A stretch of DNA of 64,000 nucleotides from the NCBI GenBank assembly GCA_002070115.1, contig MWCO01000009.1, positions 62,001-126,000 of the forward strand, in the 5' to 3' direction. The notes under the pieces are model-generated. The model searched no databases, was not told where the DNA came from, and saw only the letters and a list, made by a program, of their open reading frames with translations. Every line of letters begins with the position of its first letter. Position 1 is the stretch's first letter. The translations under genes were made by a program, and so were the position numbers. The DNA comes from Deltaproteobacteria bacterium ADurb.Bin207. GTDB lineage: Bacteria > Myxococcota_A > Polyangia > Polyangiales > Polyangiaceae. Shown here piece by piece: positions 9,083-18,951 of this stretch.

Positions 9083-9991
9083 GTGTCCCTTCATCAAGCC
9101 AGAAAAGTCTTCGTTACAGGCCCCGGTGGCAACCGCCTCGCGTGCCGCATCCTTGGTGCTCATCACCACCGCACCGTGGTGCTGACGTCCGGAATCGGTT
9201 GTGGTCCCGTGTTCATGACCGCCATCGCCGAGGAATTGGCTCGAGATCATCGCGTCGTGTATTGGGATTACCGAAGCCACGGCGAAAGCGATCTTGCCCC
9301 CCCCACCGGCGGATATTCCATCGCCGAGCATGCCGATGACCTCGACAAAATCGTGCGAGCCTTCGTTCCCTCCGACCAAAAGCCCATCATGATTGGTTTT
9401 TCCATGGGCGTGCAGGTGACCATCGAATGGTCGAGGATTTGCCCAGACCGCGCGGGAGCTTATGTGTTCATGCTCGGAGTACCCCGTAACCCCATGCATC
9501 GTACCGTGTTGCTCCGATCCCGTGCGGCTTGGCTCGCCGAAAGAATCGGCAAGTACGGAAGACCCGTGCTTCGCCGCGTTCAACCCTTGGTCAACGGCGC
9601 CCTTCGCACTCCGTTAACCTACGAAGCTGCCAAACGCTTTGGCTTCATCGCCCGCGATTGCCCCCGCGACGAATTCCTCGACTTCGTTCATTACGCAACC
9701 TCCGTTCCCCTCGATGCGTATCTAAGGTGCGCCGGCGGTATCCTCGATCATGATGCAACCGACACGTTTCTGCGTATCTCTCAACCCGTATTCATGCTCG
9801 CGGCAGAAGACGACGTGCTCATCCGTGCCGAAGATGCCCGGCGATTCGCTGACAAGTTGCCTCAGGCCAGATTCGAACAACTGTCCTTCGCAAGCCACGC
9901 GGGATCCATCGAGTATGGAACCTACTTCGCAGGAGCCACACGACGCTTTCTTCGTCGTCTCGCCCTCGACCAAAAACTCCGGGCCGCGTAA
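9083..9991 (+). CDS. Alpha/beta-hydrolase fold protein
   Basis: The 302-residue protein shows the complete hydrolase signature set. The oxyanion-hole region is LTSGIGCG, followed by YWDYRSHGESD. The nucleophile elbow is GFSMGV (Ser107). The acidic residue lies in LAAEDDVLIRAEDARRF and the histidine in FASHAGSIEY. No signal peptide is apparent, so it is probably cytoplasmic. The GTG at 9083 is used as start, with GAGG about 9 nt upstream. Substrate cannot be predicted. It is monocistronic and convergent with the PQQ-lipoprotein gene, 38 bp away. Confidence 0.85.
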   Translation: MSLHQARKVFVTGPGGNRLACRILGAHHHRTVVLTSGIGCGPVFMTAIAEELARDHRVVYWDYRSHGESDLAPPTGGYSIAEHADDLDKIVRAFVPSDQKPIMIGFSMGVQVTIEWSRICPDRAGAYVFMLGVPRNPMHRTVLLRSRAAWLAERIGKYGRPVLRRVQPLVNGALRTPLTYEAAKRFGFIARDCPRDEFLDFVHYATSVPLDAYLRCAGGILDHDATDTFLRISQPVFMLAAEDDVLIRAEDARRFADKLPQARFEQLSFASHAGSIEYGTYFAGATRRFLRRLALDQKLRAA

Positions 9992-10029
9992 ACCTCACCA
10001 TCCAACGACAGGGAAAGGCCCAGTCGCCC

Positions 10030-11784
10030 TTACGATCCCTCCGATACGAGACGACGTAAGGGTTGCTGTAACGGAGGAACCGTCATCGGATCATACGCGG
10101 CGGCACGAACAAGCTCCTTGCCTTCGTCTCCCGCGATGCGAATGAGGGTTCGAGCCACCGAAACCACCGCCTGCGTCATGTCGTCGTCGTAGGCCGTGGC
10201 GCGGTACAGGGCAAAAAATGTCTCGAGAGGCTCTCGCTCCGCTTCCGTCGCAAGTACCTCGAGGGCCAGCGCTGCCCGTTTCACATCGTCCGTTCGATTG
10301 GCCGGATCATTCAAATGCTCCGCCAATAGCGGCGCCGCACGGCCCTCTTTCATCGCCGCCAACGCATCCGCCAAGGGCCCCACCGGAGGCGTCATCAGCA
10401 CTCCCGCAAGATAGTCATAGCGACGCGACAACGCCGCGAGCATCGCTTCTTGCCCGTTTCGACGACCGGATATCCCGTCACGTACTTCGACCATCAATTC
10501 CGGCAACGTCTTCGAATCAAAAGCAAGATCGATCAATCGCTCCGTCGCAAGAGCGCTCGGCTGTTTGCCGAGTTCGCGCACCAGCATCCCTTGCATCTTC
10601 ACCCCCGATGCGTCCGCTCCATCGATCGCTTCCGAAAGCTGCTCCACGAGCGGTTTTGGACGAGGTGCAGCCGGTTTCGAAAACCGATCCACTTGGATAA
10701 CACAAGCCCGCAACGCGGTTCCCAACGAAACCTGCTCTGCCAAAGCCCCCGTTTTCCCCTCGAACGATTGCACATTCCCCGCGCGATCGCATAACACCAC
10801 GCCCCCTTCAAAGGCCGCACCAGCCAAAATATTGGCTTCGAGTCGACGCACCCAAACCAACTCCCCCGTGTCATCCCGAAGGCCCAATACGATACGTCGA
10901 TTCGAAGCGTAATATCGCTGACCGTCGTAGCCAGCGGTGGCGCCTTGGGGGGTGGGTTTTGCAAAAATCTTAGTATTTTCAATAGGTTCGCGTGTGATTG
11001 GGCCCGCGATGCCCGCCACGGGAAACCACGTTGGATCGTCCACGAGTTGCTGTTTCGGTATCTCCTTCGTGGTCGCTCGCCCGATGCCGGTCGTCGTGAT
11101 TCGATCATCGTAACGTGTGAATACGTCGCGCCCCACGTAAACCGCTTGGTCCATGACCCATGCAAGAGCCGTGGGATACCCTTGATCGAACCGCGCGATT
11201 TCCTTTGGCCCTTCAAAGTCCACCAAACTAACGAATCGATTCCGCCAAGGAACAAATCCCACGTTGCCCACCATCGCCGGAATTCCCACGTCTTCCGGCA
11301 CATCGATCGTCCGATGCACGTGCCCTCGTCGATCGATCGTCTGCAATATTCCCGGTGTCTTGGGCCCAGAGGTCAGCCACACCAAGGTCGACTGACCATC
11401 ATCGCTTGCGCCACGGATCTGCCCAAGCCCTTTCTGTTCCCATACTACGTTTCCGGTTGCCGCCTCCATGGCGGTGAACCGTTTGCCGTCGCCAGCCACA
11501 ACGATCTGCCCGGTAATCCACACCCCCCCATTCACCGGATGCGGATAGAACCACTTGTGATGGGAGTCGAGGCCAAGGCCAACGATTCCGCGGTCCATCA
11601 CCCCCACGACGACGTTGGCTCCGTTGGCGATGCCGTGCCGCGAAAGATGTTGTTGGACGACAGAGAGTGGATTGGCTTCGCTGCTATTTTCTATGTCCCC
11701 GAAAACGATGGAGTGGGTTCCACCGGCGCATCCGACCAGCCCCGGAAGCAGTGTGAACGCCACCAAGCGAAACGCTTGTTTCAT
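10030..11784 (-). CDS. Lipoprotein with PQQ-like beta-propeller and C-terminal helical (HEAT-like) region
   Basis: The 584-residue protein has a lipoprotein signal peptide ending in LVGC (Cys19). Residues of about 50-390 contain repeated propeller blades typical of PQQ/pyrrolo-quinoline-quinone-like domains (FTAMEAATGNVVWEQKGLG, VLGLRDDTGELVWVRR, QSFEGKTGALAEQ). The last 180 or so residues are helical and may be a HEAT-type solenoid. Similar propeller lipoproteins act as scaffolds, as BamB does, but no specific function is shown. Its ATG overlaps the stop of the HEAT-repeat gene by 4 bp (ATGA), so the two are coupled. Confidence 0.78.
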   Translation of the reverse strand: MKQAFRLVAFTLLPGLVGCAGGTHSIVFGDIENSSEANPLSVVQQHLSRHGIANGANVVVGVMDRGIVGLGLDSHHKWFYPHPVNGGVWITGQIVVAGDGKRFTAMEAATGNVVWEQKGLGQIRGASDDGQSTLVWLTSGPKTPGILQTIDRRGHVHRTIDVPEDVGIPAMVGNVGFVPWRNRFVSLVDFEGPKEIARFDQGYPTALAWVMDQAVYVGRDVFTRYDDRITTTGIGRATTKEIPKQQLVDDPTWFPVAGIAGPITREPIENTKIFAKPTPQGATAGYDGQRYYASNRRIVLGLRDDTGELVWVRRLEANILAGAAFEGGVVLCDRAGNVQSFEGKTGALAEQVSLGTALRACVIQVDRFSKPAAPRPKPLVEQLSEAIDGADASGVKMQGMLVRELGKQPSALATERLIDLAFDSKTLPELMVEVRDGISGRRNGQEAMLAALSRRYDYLAGVLMTPPVGPLADALAAMKEGRAAPLLAEHLNDPANRTDDVKRAALALEVLATEAEREPLETFFALYRATAYDDDMTQAVVSVARTLIRIAGDEGKELVRAAAYDPMTVPPLQQPLRRLVSEGS

Positions 11785-12608
11785 CGATTTTCCTCAGGGG
11801 CCGGTCGCGTGGCTCGCACGGCCAGATCAATGGCCTGGTTTACGCGTCTCGATCCTGTACGACCCCGACGACTTTGCACGTCTTTCAACAGGGGTTGGGC
11901 CTTCCGCGGGTTCCCTTGGGAGATTCGTTCGATGATGGAAAGCTGAATATTTTCAGTCACTTCCGTGGTGGGGCGAAGCAGGATTTCCCGAAGCCCCGGC
12001 GAAACGACCTCGAGCCCCATGCGGTCTGCGCGCGCGACAAGACCCTCACATTCGGCGGGTGAACATAGCATTCCAATCGACGCTGCTGCCTCTTGTACGC
12101 CTTGATCGAGAGCCGAAAAAAGCGCACCCACATGCTCTTTGGCTCCCACTTGCCCAAGGCCGGAGGCAGCGAATCCCCGGACAGAAGCATCCGCATCCGA
12201 CAACGCGCGTCGTAAACCCGCCCTCGCATCGGGGCCCCCTGTCTTTCCCAAAGCATTCACGGCCTCCCGTCGTACCTCCACATGCCGATGCATGAGGTAA
12301 GCACGGATCGACCGAGAAGACGTCACGTGCCCCACGTCACCCAAGGCTCGAATGGCCGTGATCGCCAACGGCACAGGAAGCCCCCGTGCAAGAACTCGAT
12401 TCGCCGTGGGTAGGCACGCCTCCGCCGCCGACGTATCCAACGCGGCTAGCGCCAGATACCCCTGCCGCACCTTTTGTTGTTCTTGGCTCGAAAGTTGGGC
12501 GATAACGGTGCGGACGTTTTCAGGGACTTGCGCAAAGACGTTGGCGGGAAGGACAATCACGACAACAACGATGATCCAAGAGATTCGGTGAGCCCAATGC
12601 ATCGACAT
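11781..12608 (-). CDS. Exported HEAT-repeat protein
   Basis: The 275-residue protein has a signal peptide (WIIVVVVIVLPANVFAQ, likely cleavage after VFA) and then a run of HEAT/PBS-lyase-type helical repeats. Repeat units read LAITAIRALGDVG, VRREAVNALGKTGG and VRGFAASGLGQVG at intervals of about 31 residues. AGGAAAC precedes the ATG. Such solenoids bind proteins; no enzyme motif is present. It sits between the DUF4105 gene (11-bp gap) and the PQQ lipoprotein (4-bp overlap), so all three are probably one envelope-directed operon. Confidence 0.82.
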   Translation of the reverse strand: MSMHWAHRISWIIVVVVIVLPANVFAQVPENVRTVIAQLSSQEQQKVRQGYLALAALDTSAAEACLPTANRVLARGLPVPLAITAIRALGDVGHVTSSRSIRAYLMHRHVEVRREAVNALGKTGGPDARAGLRRALSDADASVRGFAASGLGQVGAKEHVGALFSALDQGVQEAAASIGMLCSPAECEGLVARADRMGLEVVSPGLREILLRPTTEVTENIQLSIIERISQGNPRKAQPLLKDVQSRRGRTGSRRVNQAIDLAVRATRPAPEENR

Positions 12609-12619
12609 GTTTCCTGTCT

Positions 12620-13966
12620 CTAGGCCTTCGGGGAGTGTTGTGTGCCCACGTCCTGGGGTCCGCCAGAAGAGTCCGGCGCCGATGCGTCCTTGGGTCGAGC
12701 GATGCGTTTGTTGCGAATCTGATGCACGATCGGTCCTGCCGCCAACCCAAACCAGACCGGCAAGAATAGAGCGATACTATCCCCATTGACCTGCGTGAAC
12801 CAAGGCAGAGCCTTCGCCATCAATCCAAATAGGGATAGCGATGCCACCACGTACGCCAAGGTTTTAAAAGCACGCAGGGCCCATGGCTTGCCGAGCATCA
12901 AACCCACGGAAATGACTGGAAACGCGGCGGTTAGCGGATTGGCCTGCAGCAGATTCTCATTGTGATAGGCCACTTCATGATCGGTCATCGTCCAAAAAAA
13001 CACGAATATCAGCCCCAAAAACCCCGTTACGGTGGACCATGCCCCCAGGGGGATCGCCAGCGCTAGCCTTCGACCCACAGACGGTTTTGCTGATTCCTCT
13101 GCGGGATACGATACCAATCGATAGCCCAAGGCGGCGAAAAGCAGCCCGCCCAACAGCCCGACGATCAACCATGACCATGTACGATTCGGCGGCATGTCCG
13201 GAGGCGGCTTTCGGTGGGGTGCTTCCACCAGGGTTCGCTCGACCCGCACCAAAGGAACCGTCTGACCCGTTGCATCGACCGTCTCCACCTTACGCACCAT
13301 CTGTTGAACTTTTTCCGGGACGAACAACTCCTCCCATTCGGTAATGGGCTGATCGATGTAGTTGCCCATCGCCAAGTTCAACAAAAAGCGTCCCCATTCC
13401 AGATCGGCCACGAGCCGCGAGGTTTGGCCCCGGTAGGTCAAGGTGGCGGGCTGGTGGGATATTGCCTTGAGCTTCCCATCAAGCACCGAATCGAGCACAT
13501 CGCGCACGCGCGTGGAACAGTTGTCCCGATAGTAGTGATAACGATACTCACGGTTTTCCTTCCGCGCGTTTTCCTCAATCTTTCTAACAAGTTGCAGCTT
13601 TTGCTCCGGCGTGAGGTTGAGTTCTTGCTCCACCAGCCAACGATGTTCCGAATCGTAATGTGCCAACGTCGGACCCAAGGGCTGCACGGACAACCAATAG
13701 GTCAGACGGCCTTGAAGGAACTTGGTGATGAGTCCTTCTTCTTGAAAAGAAAAGGTGCCCCAGTTGTAGACTTGGTGGGTTCGGCGCAAGGAGTCGCGAA
13801 CGAGAATGGCGTTGTGCCCGAACCGAAAAAAAATCGGGTCTCCAGGGCTCATCGTAATCAGGGAGATGGTGTAGCGATCCCCCGGGTGTGCATGGCCATC
13901 ACGAGCCACGAGCAGCGCGATGGCGACAAGCCAGACCGACAAGATGGTGCGTGCGAGACGATGCAT
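12620..13966 (-). CDS. DUF4105 (Lnb N-terminal periplasmic domain) membrane protein
   Basis: After a signal peptide (LSVWLVAIALLVARDGHA) the first 200 residues match DUF4105. The conserved histidine lies in RFGHNAILVRD, followed by VYNWGTFSF and the cysteine motif YYRDNCSTRVRD. These are the family's presumed catalytic or binding residues. Five or so transmembrane helices fill the C-terminal half (residues about 270-425), an arrangement seen in many Myxococcota homologues. The ATG at 13966 gives the more usual signal peptide. A GTG four codons earlier (13978) is a possible alternative. Enzymatic activity is unknown. Confidence 0.85.
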   Translation of the reverse strand: MHRLARTILSVWLVAIALLVARDGHAHPGDRYTISLITMSPGDPIFFRFGHNAILVRDSLRRTHQVYNWGTFSFQEEGLITKFLQGRLTYWLSVQPLGPTLAHYDSEHRWLVEQELNLTPEQKLQLVRKIEENARKENREYRYHYYRDNCSTRVRDVLDSVLDGKLKAISHQPATLTYRGQTSRLVADLEWGRFLLNLAMGNYIDQPITEWEELFVPEKVQQMVRKVETVDATGQTVPLVRVERTLVEAPHRKPPPDMPPNRTWSWLIVGLLGGLLFAALGYRLVSYPAEESAKPSVGRRLALAIPLGAWSTVTGFLGLIFVFFWTMTDHEVAYHNENLLQANPLTAAFPVISVGLMLGKPWALRAFKTLAYVVASLSLFGLMAKALPWFTQVNGDSIALFLPVWFGLAAGPIVHQIRNKRIARPKDASAPDSSGGPQDVGTQHSPKA

Positions 13967-14056
13967 CGTGAGAAACACTTACCCCGACGAGCGGCGGGTC
14001 GCCAACCTTCGAAATCGCGCAACTGGGGGGACAGGTGGATGTGACGATACGAAAGG

Positions 14057-15640
14057 TTAGCTGCCGGGCGTGAACAGGATGGGATAAATGACTGTAACGA
14101 TACCGCCATCGGGTTGGGGAAACGAAAGCCCGTAAAATGCTGAGGTTACGCATTGCACGACCTCGGGGCTCGGCAAGTCGGAGCCGGCATTTCCGACCTG
14201 GGATACGGCACCATCCCTTCCAATCACGAAGCGAACCGATACGCGACCCGTAAGAGATGGGTTCGAGCGAAGACCGCCTTCGTAACACATTCGAAATCTC
14301 CCGAAATTCTGCCGCACCGTACGCTGGATGACTTCCGGCGGGATCCTGCCGTTGACCGTCGTACTGCCCGCAAAAGACACTTTGGGAGCTTTGGGAGGGC
14401 GACCTCGACCGGACAAGCCAGAACCGTTGCCGAAGCCCCAATGCTCACCCATTCCAGCTCCTCGCCCAATGGTCCCAATGCTCCCGAGACCAATGCCTTC
14501 GCCCGAGCCATTGCCGCCTTCGCCGATTCCGCTAAGACCGAGACCGTTCGCGCCGGACGCATCCATGATGGAATCGCCCCACATATTTCCTCGAGCGCTG
14601 AGCGAGTCACTGCCAATCGCTTCTGATTGACCCCAAGGCGCGGTGGGCGTGTTGGGATCCCCCGCCACACCACTGTTGAGTACACCAATCAATCCCCAGG
14701 TTTTTGCCATTTCCATGGCTTCCGCTCGCGCGATTTGACGATCCTTGCTGTCGCCTTGAATGCCGTAGGCACCGTGCGCATTGCGCGAAGCCGGATTGCC
14801 CATGCTTCCCTCTGCTCCCACCGCACGGGTTCCCGTGCCACCTCCGTTTTGATCAGCTTGGTCCGCCGCAGCGACATCGGATTCCAGCTCCTTACGCTCC
14901 GGTTCTGCCCTTGCATTCAAGTATTGCTGCATCACATAAAGCTGATCCCGGCTCATCGTCTCGCTATCCGCCAATCCAAGATCGGGCATGAAAAGAGCCA
15001 TCGCCGCCATCATGCTCGCATGAACCGCCAACGACAGACCGACATACAACGAAGAGGTCCAATCCCGGCTCGCCACCGTGCTGACTTTTCTTCCGGCCGG
15101 GACTACCCCAACGTGAAAGGTAAAGTCCCCCATCGATACCCGAGCGCGGTTGCCCAACGAAAGCTCGACTTGACTCGCCCCCGGCCACTCCGGACAAGGT
15201 TCGATGGCACCGAGAGCAACAAGGTTTTCGAGTTGCCGTCGCCCATGACCCGCCTTGTCTACCCAGCCCCGCGCGCCACGAGGAATGACCAGATGAATAC
15301 CGGAACCATCGACAATCACCAAGGGCGCTCTCGGTGTTCCAAGCTTCGTTTCGGGGATGAGAAAGTCGCAATGCACATGGTTTGCTTCTTCTTCCCCCAC
15401 GTAAAAGCTGCGAGGCGGCGATAGATGCTCGATATGAAGAACGTTTTCCCCCCATTGAATCATGATCTCGATGGCGACAACGTCGGGTCGTTCGAATTCC
15501 TTGGCATCGATATCGGGCCCGGACTTGGTTAGAACATAGGTCGTTGCATTGTTCGAATCGTCGGTTTCGAAAGGGTTGCTCGACACGAAAGGGGAGACAA
15601 CCGGTTCGGATGTAGCTGCATGATGGGTGTGCGTATTCAT
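14057..15640 (-). CDS. AgmX/PglI C-terminal domain protein (TonB-like), single membrane segment
   Basis: The 527-residue protein has four parts. An N-terminal soluble domain (about 45-185) contains FYVGEE and MGDFTFHVGVVPAGRK segments seen in Myxococcota signalling/FHA-like proteins. One transmembrane helix lies near 195-220. A long Gly/Asn/Ser-rich linker covers about 270-410. The C-terminal AgmX/PglI domain is IPPEVIQRTVRQNFGRFRMC... followed by GRVSVRFVIGRDGAVS. AgmX and PglI are linked to gliding motility in Myxococcus. The fold resembles TonB C-terminal domains, suggesting energy transfer across the periplasm. The ATG at 15640 has GGAGG 5 nt upstream and is preferred over a GTG at 15661. 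Confidence 0.83.
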   Translation of the reverse strand: MNTHTHHAATSEPVVSPFVSSNPFETDDSNNATTYVLTKSGPDIDAKEFERPDVVAIEIMIQWGENVLHIEHLSPPRSFYVGEEEANHVHCDFLIPETKLGTPRAPLVIVDGSGIHLVIPRGARGWVDKAGHGRRQLENLVALGAIEPCPEWPGASQVELSLGNRARVSMGDFTFHVGVVPAGRKVSTVASRDWTSSLYVGLSLAVHASMMAAMALFMPDLGLADSETMSRDQLYVMQQYLNARAEPERKELESDVAAADQADQNGGGTGTRAVGAEGSMGNPASRNAHGAYGIQGDSKDRQIARAEAMEMAKTWGLIGVLNSGVAGDPNTPTAPWGQSEAIGSDSLSARGNMWGDSIMDASGANGLGLSGIGEGGNGSGEGIGLGSIGTIGRGAGMGEHWGFGNGSGLSGRGRPPKAPKVSFAGSTTVNGRIPPEVIQRTVRQNFGRFRMCYEGGLRSNPSLTGRVSVRFVIGRDGAVSQVGNAGSDLPSPEVVQCVTSAFYGLSFPQPDGGIVTVIYPILFTPGS

Positions 15641-15997
15641 GGTGCCTCCTCGACTCGTCACGTAAAAGTGGGTCGGTGTCTTTGCTCGGAGGACTCGCGC
15701 GTCTTGCCGGTGTGTAGTTCTTCCAAACTCACGTCACCGTATCGATGGGTGACTGCGCGGGGTGCCCTCTTGAGCGAACTGATGCGAACGACATCGATTC
15801 GGAGGCAAGAGTTCCCAGGCGCAAAAAAAATATGCGCAATCCGATGGAATGCATCGACGTTGTGAAGATACAGGGAGGGCAGATATCGAAGGCGATTCGT
15901 GGGGAAGCGAGATTCGATATTTGCGTGCGGTGATCGTCGACGCACCGTCATGAGATGATTGGGATGCGCGTTTTCGACGATCGATACGTGGAAGCAA
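15641..15997. other. Intergenic region, 357 bp, no gene recognised
   Basis: This lies between the TPR gene and the AgmX/PglI gene, both on the minus strand, and presumably carries the latter's promoter. A run of eight A residues flanked by GCGC (GGCGC-A8-TATGCGC, about 15818-15840) is the only notable structure. Open frames here do not resemble proteins. Confidence 0.5.
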
Positions 15998-16726
15998 TCA
16001 GATGTCGGGCGGTTGAGACGTTCGGGGGATGTTTTCTGCCATCCGTAGATACATGGTCGCGCTTTTATTTCCCGGATCATGTTCGAGAACGGCGCGCCAC
16101 TCGGCTTTTGCGGCTTCCACTTCGTTGAGCGCGAGCAGGGTCACACCGAGCATCAAACGAGCTAGAGGATAGCGAGGATTCGCGTTGCGCGCGGCTTCAT
16201 AATGAAACCTGGCTTGCTCCAGGTCCCCAGAATCACGATGCAGTGTACCCAATCGTGTTTGCAAATCAGCAAAGGTTGGGCACATCGATACCGCCCGCTC
16301 CAACTCCCGAATGGCGTCGCTGCGCAGTCCCGCATCCTCATAAGCTTGCGCAAGCTCCGCATGCATATTCGCTATCTTGCCGCGTACGAATGGATCCAAG
16401 TTGTCCGCACTGCGTTCTCGCGTCGCGCGAATCCTCTTGTACACGGACCGACCCGCTTCATACTTCGACTGATCGTTATACGTCACCGCAAGATTCAATA
16501 ACGCTTCCGTGTAATGCGGATTGAGTTCCGTCGCCCGCTCCAAATGCTTCTCCGCTTGCGCGAAGTCCCCTCGCTCATGCGCGATCACACCCAGCATGTT
16601 ATGAACGTCGGCGAACCTCTCGTACTGCTCCAACACTTCCCGAAGGATCGGTTCCGCCTTGTCGAACTCGCGTTTTTGATAATACTCGCGACCGATGGCC
16701 AACTGCTGCTTCAGGCGCTCGTCCAT
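15998..16726 (-). CDS. Tetratricopeptide-repeat protein
   Basis: The 242-residue protein is made almost entirely of TPR units of about 34 residues: YYQKREFDKAEPILREVLEQ, LGVIAHERGDFAQAEKHLER, LAVTYNDQSKYEAGRS, LGTLHRDSGDLEQARFHYE and LGVTLLALNEVEAAKAEW. There is no signal peptide or membrane segment, so it is a cytoplasmic protein-interaction scaffold. It is divergent from the M23 peptidase gene. The partner is unknown. Confidence 0.85.
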   Translation of the reverse strand: MDERLKQQLAIGREYYQKREFDKAEPILREVLEQYERFADVHNMLGVIAHERGDFAQAEKHLERATELNPHYTEALLNLAVTYNDQSKYEAGRSVYKRIRATRERSADNLDPFVRGKIANMHAELAQAYEDAGLRSDAIRELERAVSMCPTFADLQTRLGTLHRDSGDLEQARFHYEAARNANPRYPLARLMLGVTLLALNEVEAAKAEWRAVLEHDPGNKSATMYLRMAENIPRTSQPPDI

Positions 16727-16887
16727 GCCTCATGATTCGCCTATTCCGGGCCCCGTGTCACCCCTTCCAGCTTAGAAAACCCCAAGTAAAGCATAATTGT
16801 GGCATTTTGATGACACTGGAACGCGACCGCACCCGATGAATCTTGCCAACAACCTTGGTTGCTCCCTTTCCCGTCGCCTGGTAACCC

Positions 16888-18918
16888 GTGGGCGTGGCAG
16901 CTCCCTCCGACCCCTCTTCCCGCTCTCCGCGAATGGCAAGCCAAGACGTTCCGCGCAGGGACCGCGATCAGAACACTCATGGTTTGCAGGAAATCGATGC
17001 CGAACAGCTTCGTGCCTCCGTCATCGACGGCGAGAAGCGTGATCATGGAACCCTCGATTCGGATCTCGAATCGGCAGCAACTATCGAATCCGTCCCCAAT
17101 TCGAAATCCTCGGCCGACACGTCTTCGACACCCTTGGACTCACCGGAAATCGGCGATAGCCACGACCAGCCGAATCCTGGATCTCCGCAAAAACCCGTTG
17201 TTCACATGGGTTTGGTGGTCGATCCGGACGTGGCGGATACCGACGATGTGCCTTTAGATCAGCTTAGTTCCGAGCCTCCCCCGATTGTGCGACAGCGCCG
17301 ACGTCGGTCTATCCCGGAGCAGCCGTCTCTCCGGCCTCATACGGCCCAAGCGCTCCCTTCGACGTCGGAGTTGTTGGATCCCGTGGCGGTACCGCCACCG
17401 ATTCCTCGACAATCGCCACGGGTTGCGGCGCCGACGGTTTTATCACCGCGAATGACCGCGGTATTTGGTGTTTTGTTCGGGTTGGCGGGAATTGTGGCGG
17501 TTTTTGCAGCGCTCAACCGTGTGAGTCCGCAGTCGGCCAATGCCAGTCCGAGGGCGAAGCCTGAAGAGGTCGCCTCCGCGACTCCAAGGTTGACGGCCAC
17601 GCGGGCGCTGGATCAGTTGCCGGACTTCGAAGAAGACGGTCCGCCTATTCCCGGCCCTTGGCGCGTCGCTTCGCTCGCGGACGATGCCAATCTGCGAACG
17701 ATCAAGGGTGTGGTGGGATTGGAGCCATTCGTGACGACACTGCAAGCCAAAGGGGTGAGCAAAGCGGAAACCTATCGAATTCTTGCGGCATTCAAAAAGC
17801 ATGATGCGTTCAAGCGTCTGAGAAAAGCCGACCAGTTTACGGTCGTATTGGATCGTTCGACGGGCAAGGTCGTGGGATTCGAACTCGAGATCAGCGCCTT
17901 GGAAGTGTATCAGGCCAAGCCCAACGAGGAGGGTTTGCTGGTAGGCACGCGGCTCGATATGAAAGTGGGGTCACGACCACGAGTGGCCGCGCTACGGATT
18001 TCGGAAGGGGATCTCGCTTCGAACCTGAAACGGGGACGGCTGCGTGAATCGGTGACGGCCATCATCGACCGGGCTTTCGATGGTCGTGCGAGCGTGGCGA
18101 GCATGCCGACCGGATCCACGTTGCGTGTGATTTTGCAAGAGAAGACGGCTCTCGGTCGATTTGCGGAATACGAATATGTCGAGGCCCTCGAGTATGTCTC
18201 CTCGAAACCAGATACAAAACCCTTACGTTTATACCGTTTCAAAGATGGTGGGCGTTATGGGTACTTCAACCAGGATGGCAAGGAGCCTTATCGCGGTGGG
18301 TGGCGAATGCCGTGTCCTGGCGCACCCATTACATCGCCTTTCAATCCGAAACGACTGCATCCCGTACTCAAAACGATTCGTCCGCATCAAGGCACGGACT
18401 TTGGTGCTCCGACCGGGACTCCGATTCATGCGACATCGTTTGGAACGGTGGATTGGGTTGGTCCCCGGGGGCCCGCCGGCAACCTCGTGATCCTGAAACA
18501 CCCCGGAAATATCGACTCTTATTATATGCACATGAGCCGCTTCGCACCGGGCTTGAAGAAAGGTGACAAAGTAGAAACCTTTCAAGTCATCGGTTTCGTA
18601 GGGTCGACGGGACGATCCACCGGTCCCCATCTTCATTTCGGAATCAAGAAAAATGACGTTTGGATCGACCCCATGTCGTTGCAACTCGACGGTGACCGTC
18701 TGGTGAGTGCTTCGTTGCGAAGCGATTTCGAGAAAGTGAAAGCGGAGTTGGACAAGCGGCTTGATGCCATCGAGCTTCCTGCGGAGTTGGCGCCGACGTC
18801 GGCACCGGAACCCAAAGTGGATCCCTCCGAGGATCCTGCTTTGCCCCGTGAGAACTATGACGACGATGAACTCGAGCCTGGGACCGTTCACGACGAGCCG
18901 TATGACGATCCGCAATGA
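16888..18918 (+). CDS. M23-family (LytM) metallopeptidase, membrane-anchored
   Basis: The protein is about 676 residues. A long, low-complexity, Pro/Ser/Asp-rich cytoplasmic N-terminus (1-185) leads to one transmembrane helix (MTAVFGVLFGLAGIVAVFAAL). A periplasmic region with an OapA/LysM-like segment follows, then the M23 domain (about 480-590). Zinc ligands are in IRPHQGTDFGAPTG (His and Asp) and PHLHFG (second His of HxH), with YYMHMS providing the active-site histidine, so the site looks complete. Members cut peptidoglycan cross-bridges. An acidic tail follows. The start is uncertain: GTG 16888, GTG 16894 or ATG 16933. Confidence 0.88.
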   Translation: MGVAAPSDPSSRSPRMASQDVPRRDRDQNTHGLQEIDAEQLRASVIDGEKRDHGTLDSDLESAATIESVPNSKSSADTSSTPLDSPEIGDSHDQPNPGSPQKPVVHMGLVVDPDVADTDDVPLDQLSSEPPPIVRQRRRRSIPEQPSLRPHTAQALPSTSELLDPVAVPPPIPRQSPRVAAPTVLSPRMTAVFGVLFGLAGIVAVFAALNRVSPQSANASPRAKPEEVASATPRLTATRALDQLPDFEEDGPPIPGPWRVASLADDANLRTIKGVVGLEPFVTTLQAKGVSKAETYRILAAFKKHDAFKRLRKADQFTVVLDRSTGKVVGFELEISALEVYQAKPNEEGLLVGTRLDMKVGSRPRVAALRISEGDLASNLKRGRLRESVTAIIDRAFDGRASVASMPTGSTLRVILQEKTALGRFAEYEYVEALEYVSSKPDTKPLRLYRFKDGGRYGYFNQDGKEPYRGGWRMPCPGAPITSPFNPKRLHPVLKTIRPHQGTDFGAPTGTPIHATSFGTVDWVGPRGPAGNLVILKHPGNIDSYYMHMSRFAPGLKKGDKVETFQVIGFVGSTGRSTGPHLHFGIKKNDVWIDPMSLQLDGDRLVSASLRSDFEKVKAELDKRLDAIELPAELAPTSAPEPKVDPSEDPALPRENYDDDELEPGTVHDEPYDDPQ

Positions 18919-18951
18919 GCGTGGGGGGTCGTGGTATGACCTGAGTCACCG

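Noticed and set aside
10945-11946. 333-codon open frame on the plus strand
   Set aside because: Antisense to the PQQ-propeller lipoprotein and HEAT genes; composition is rich in Arg, His and Pro and has no motif.
13214-14044. 276-codon open frame on the plus strand
   Set aside because: Antisense to the DUF4105 gene; no domain seen.
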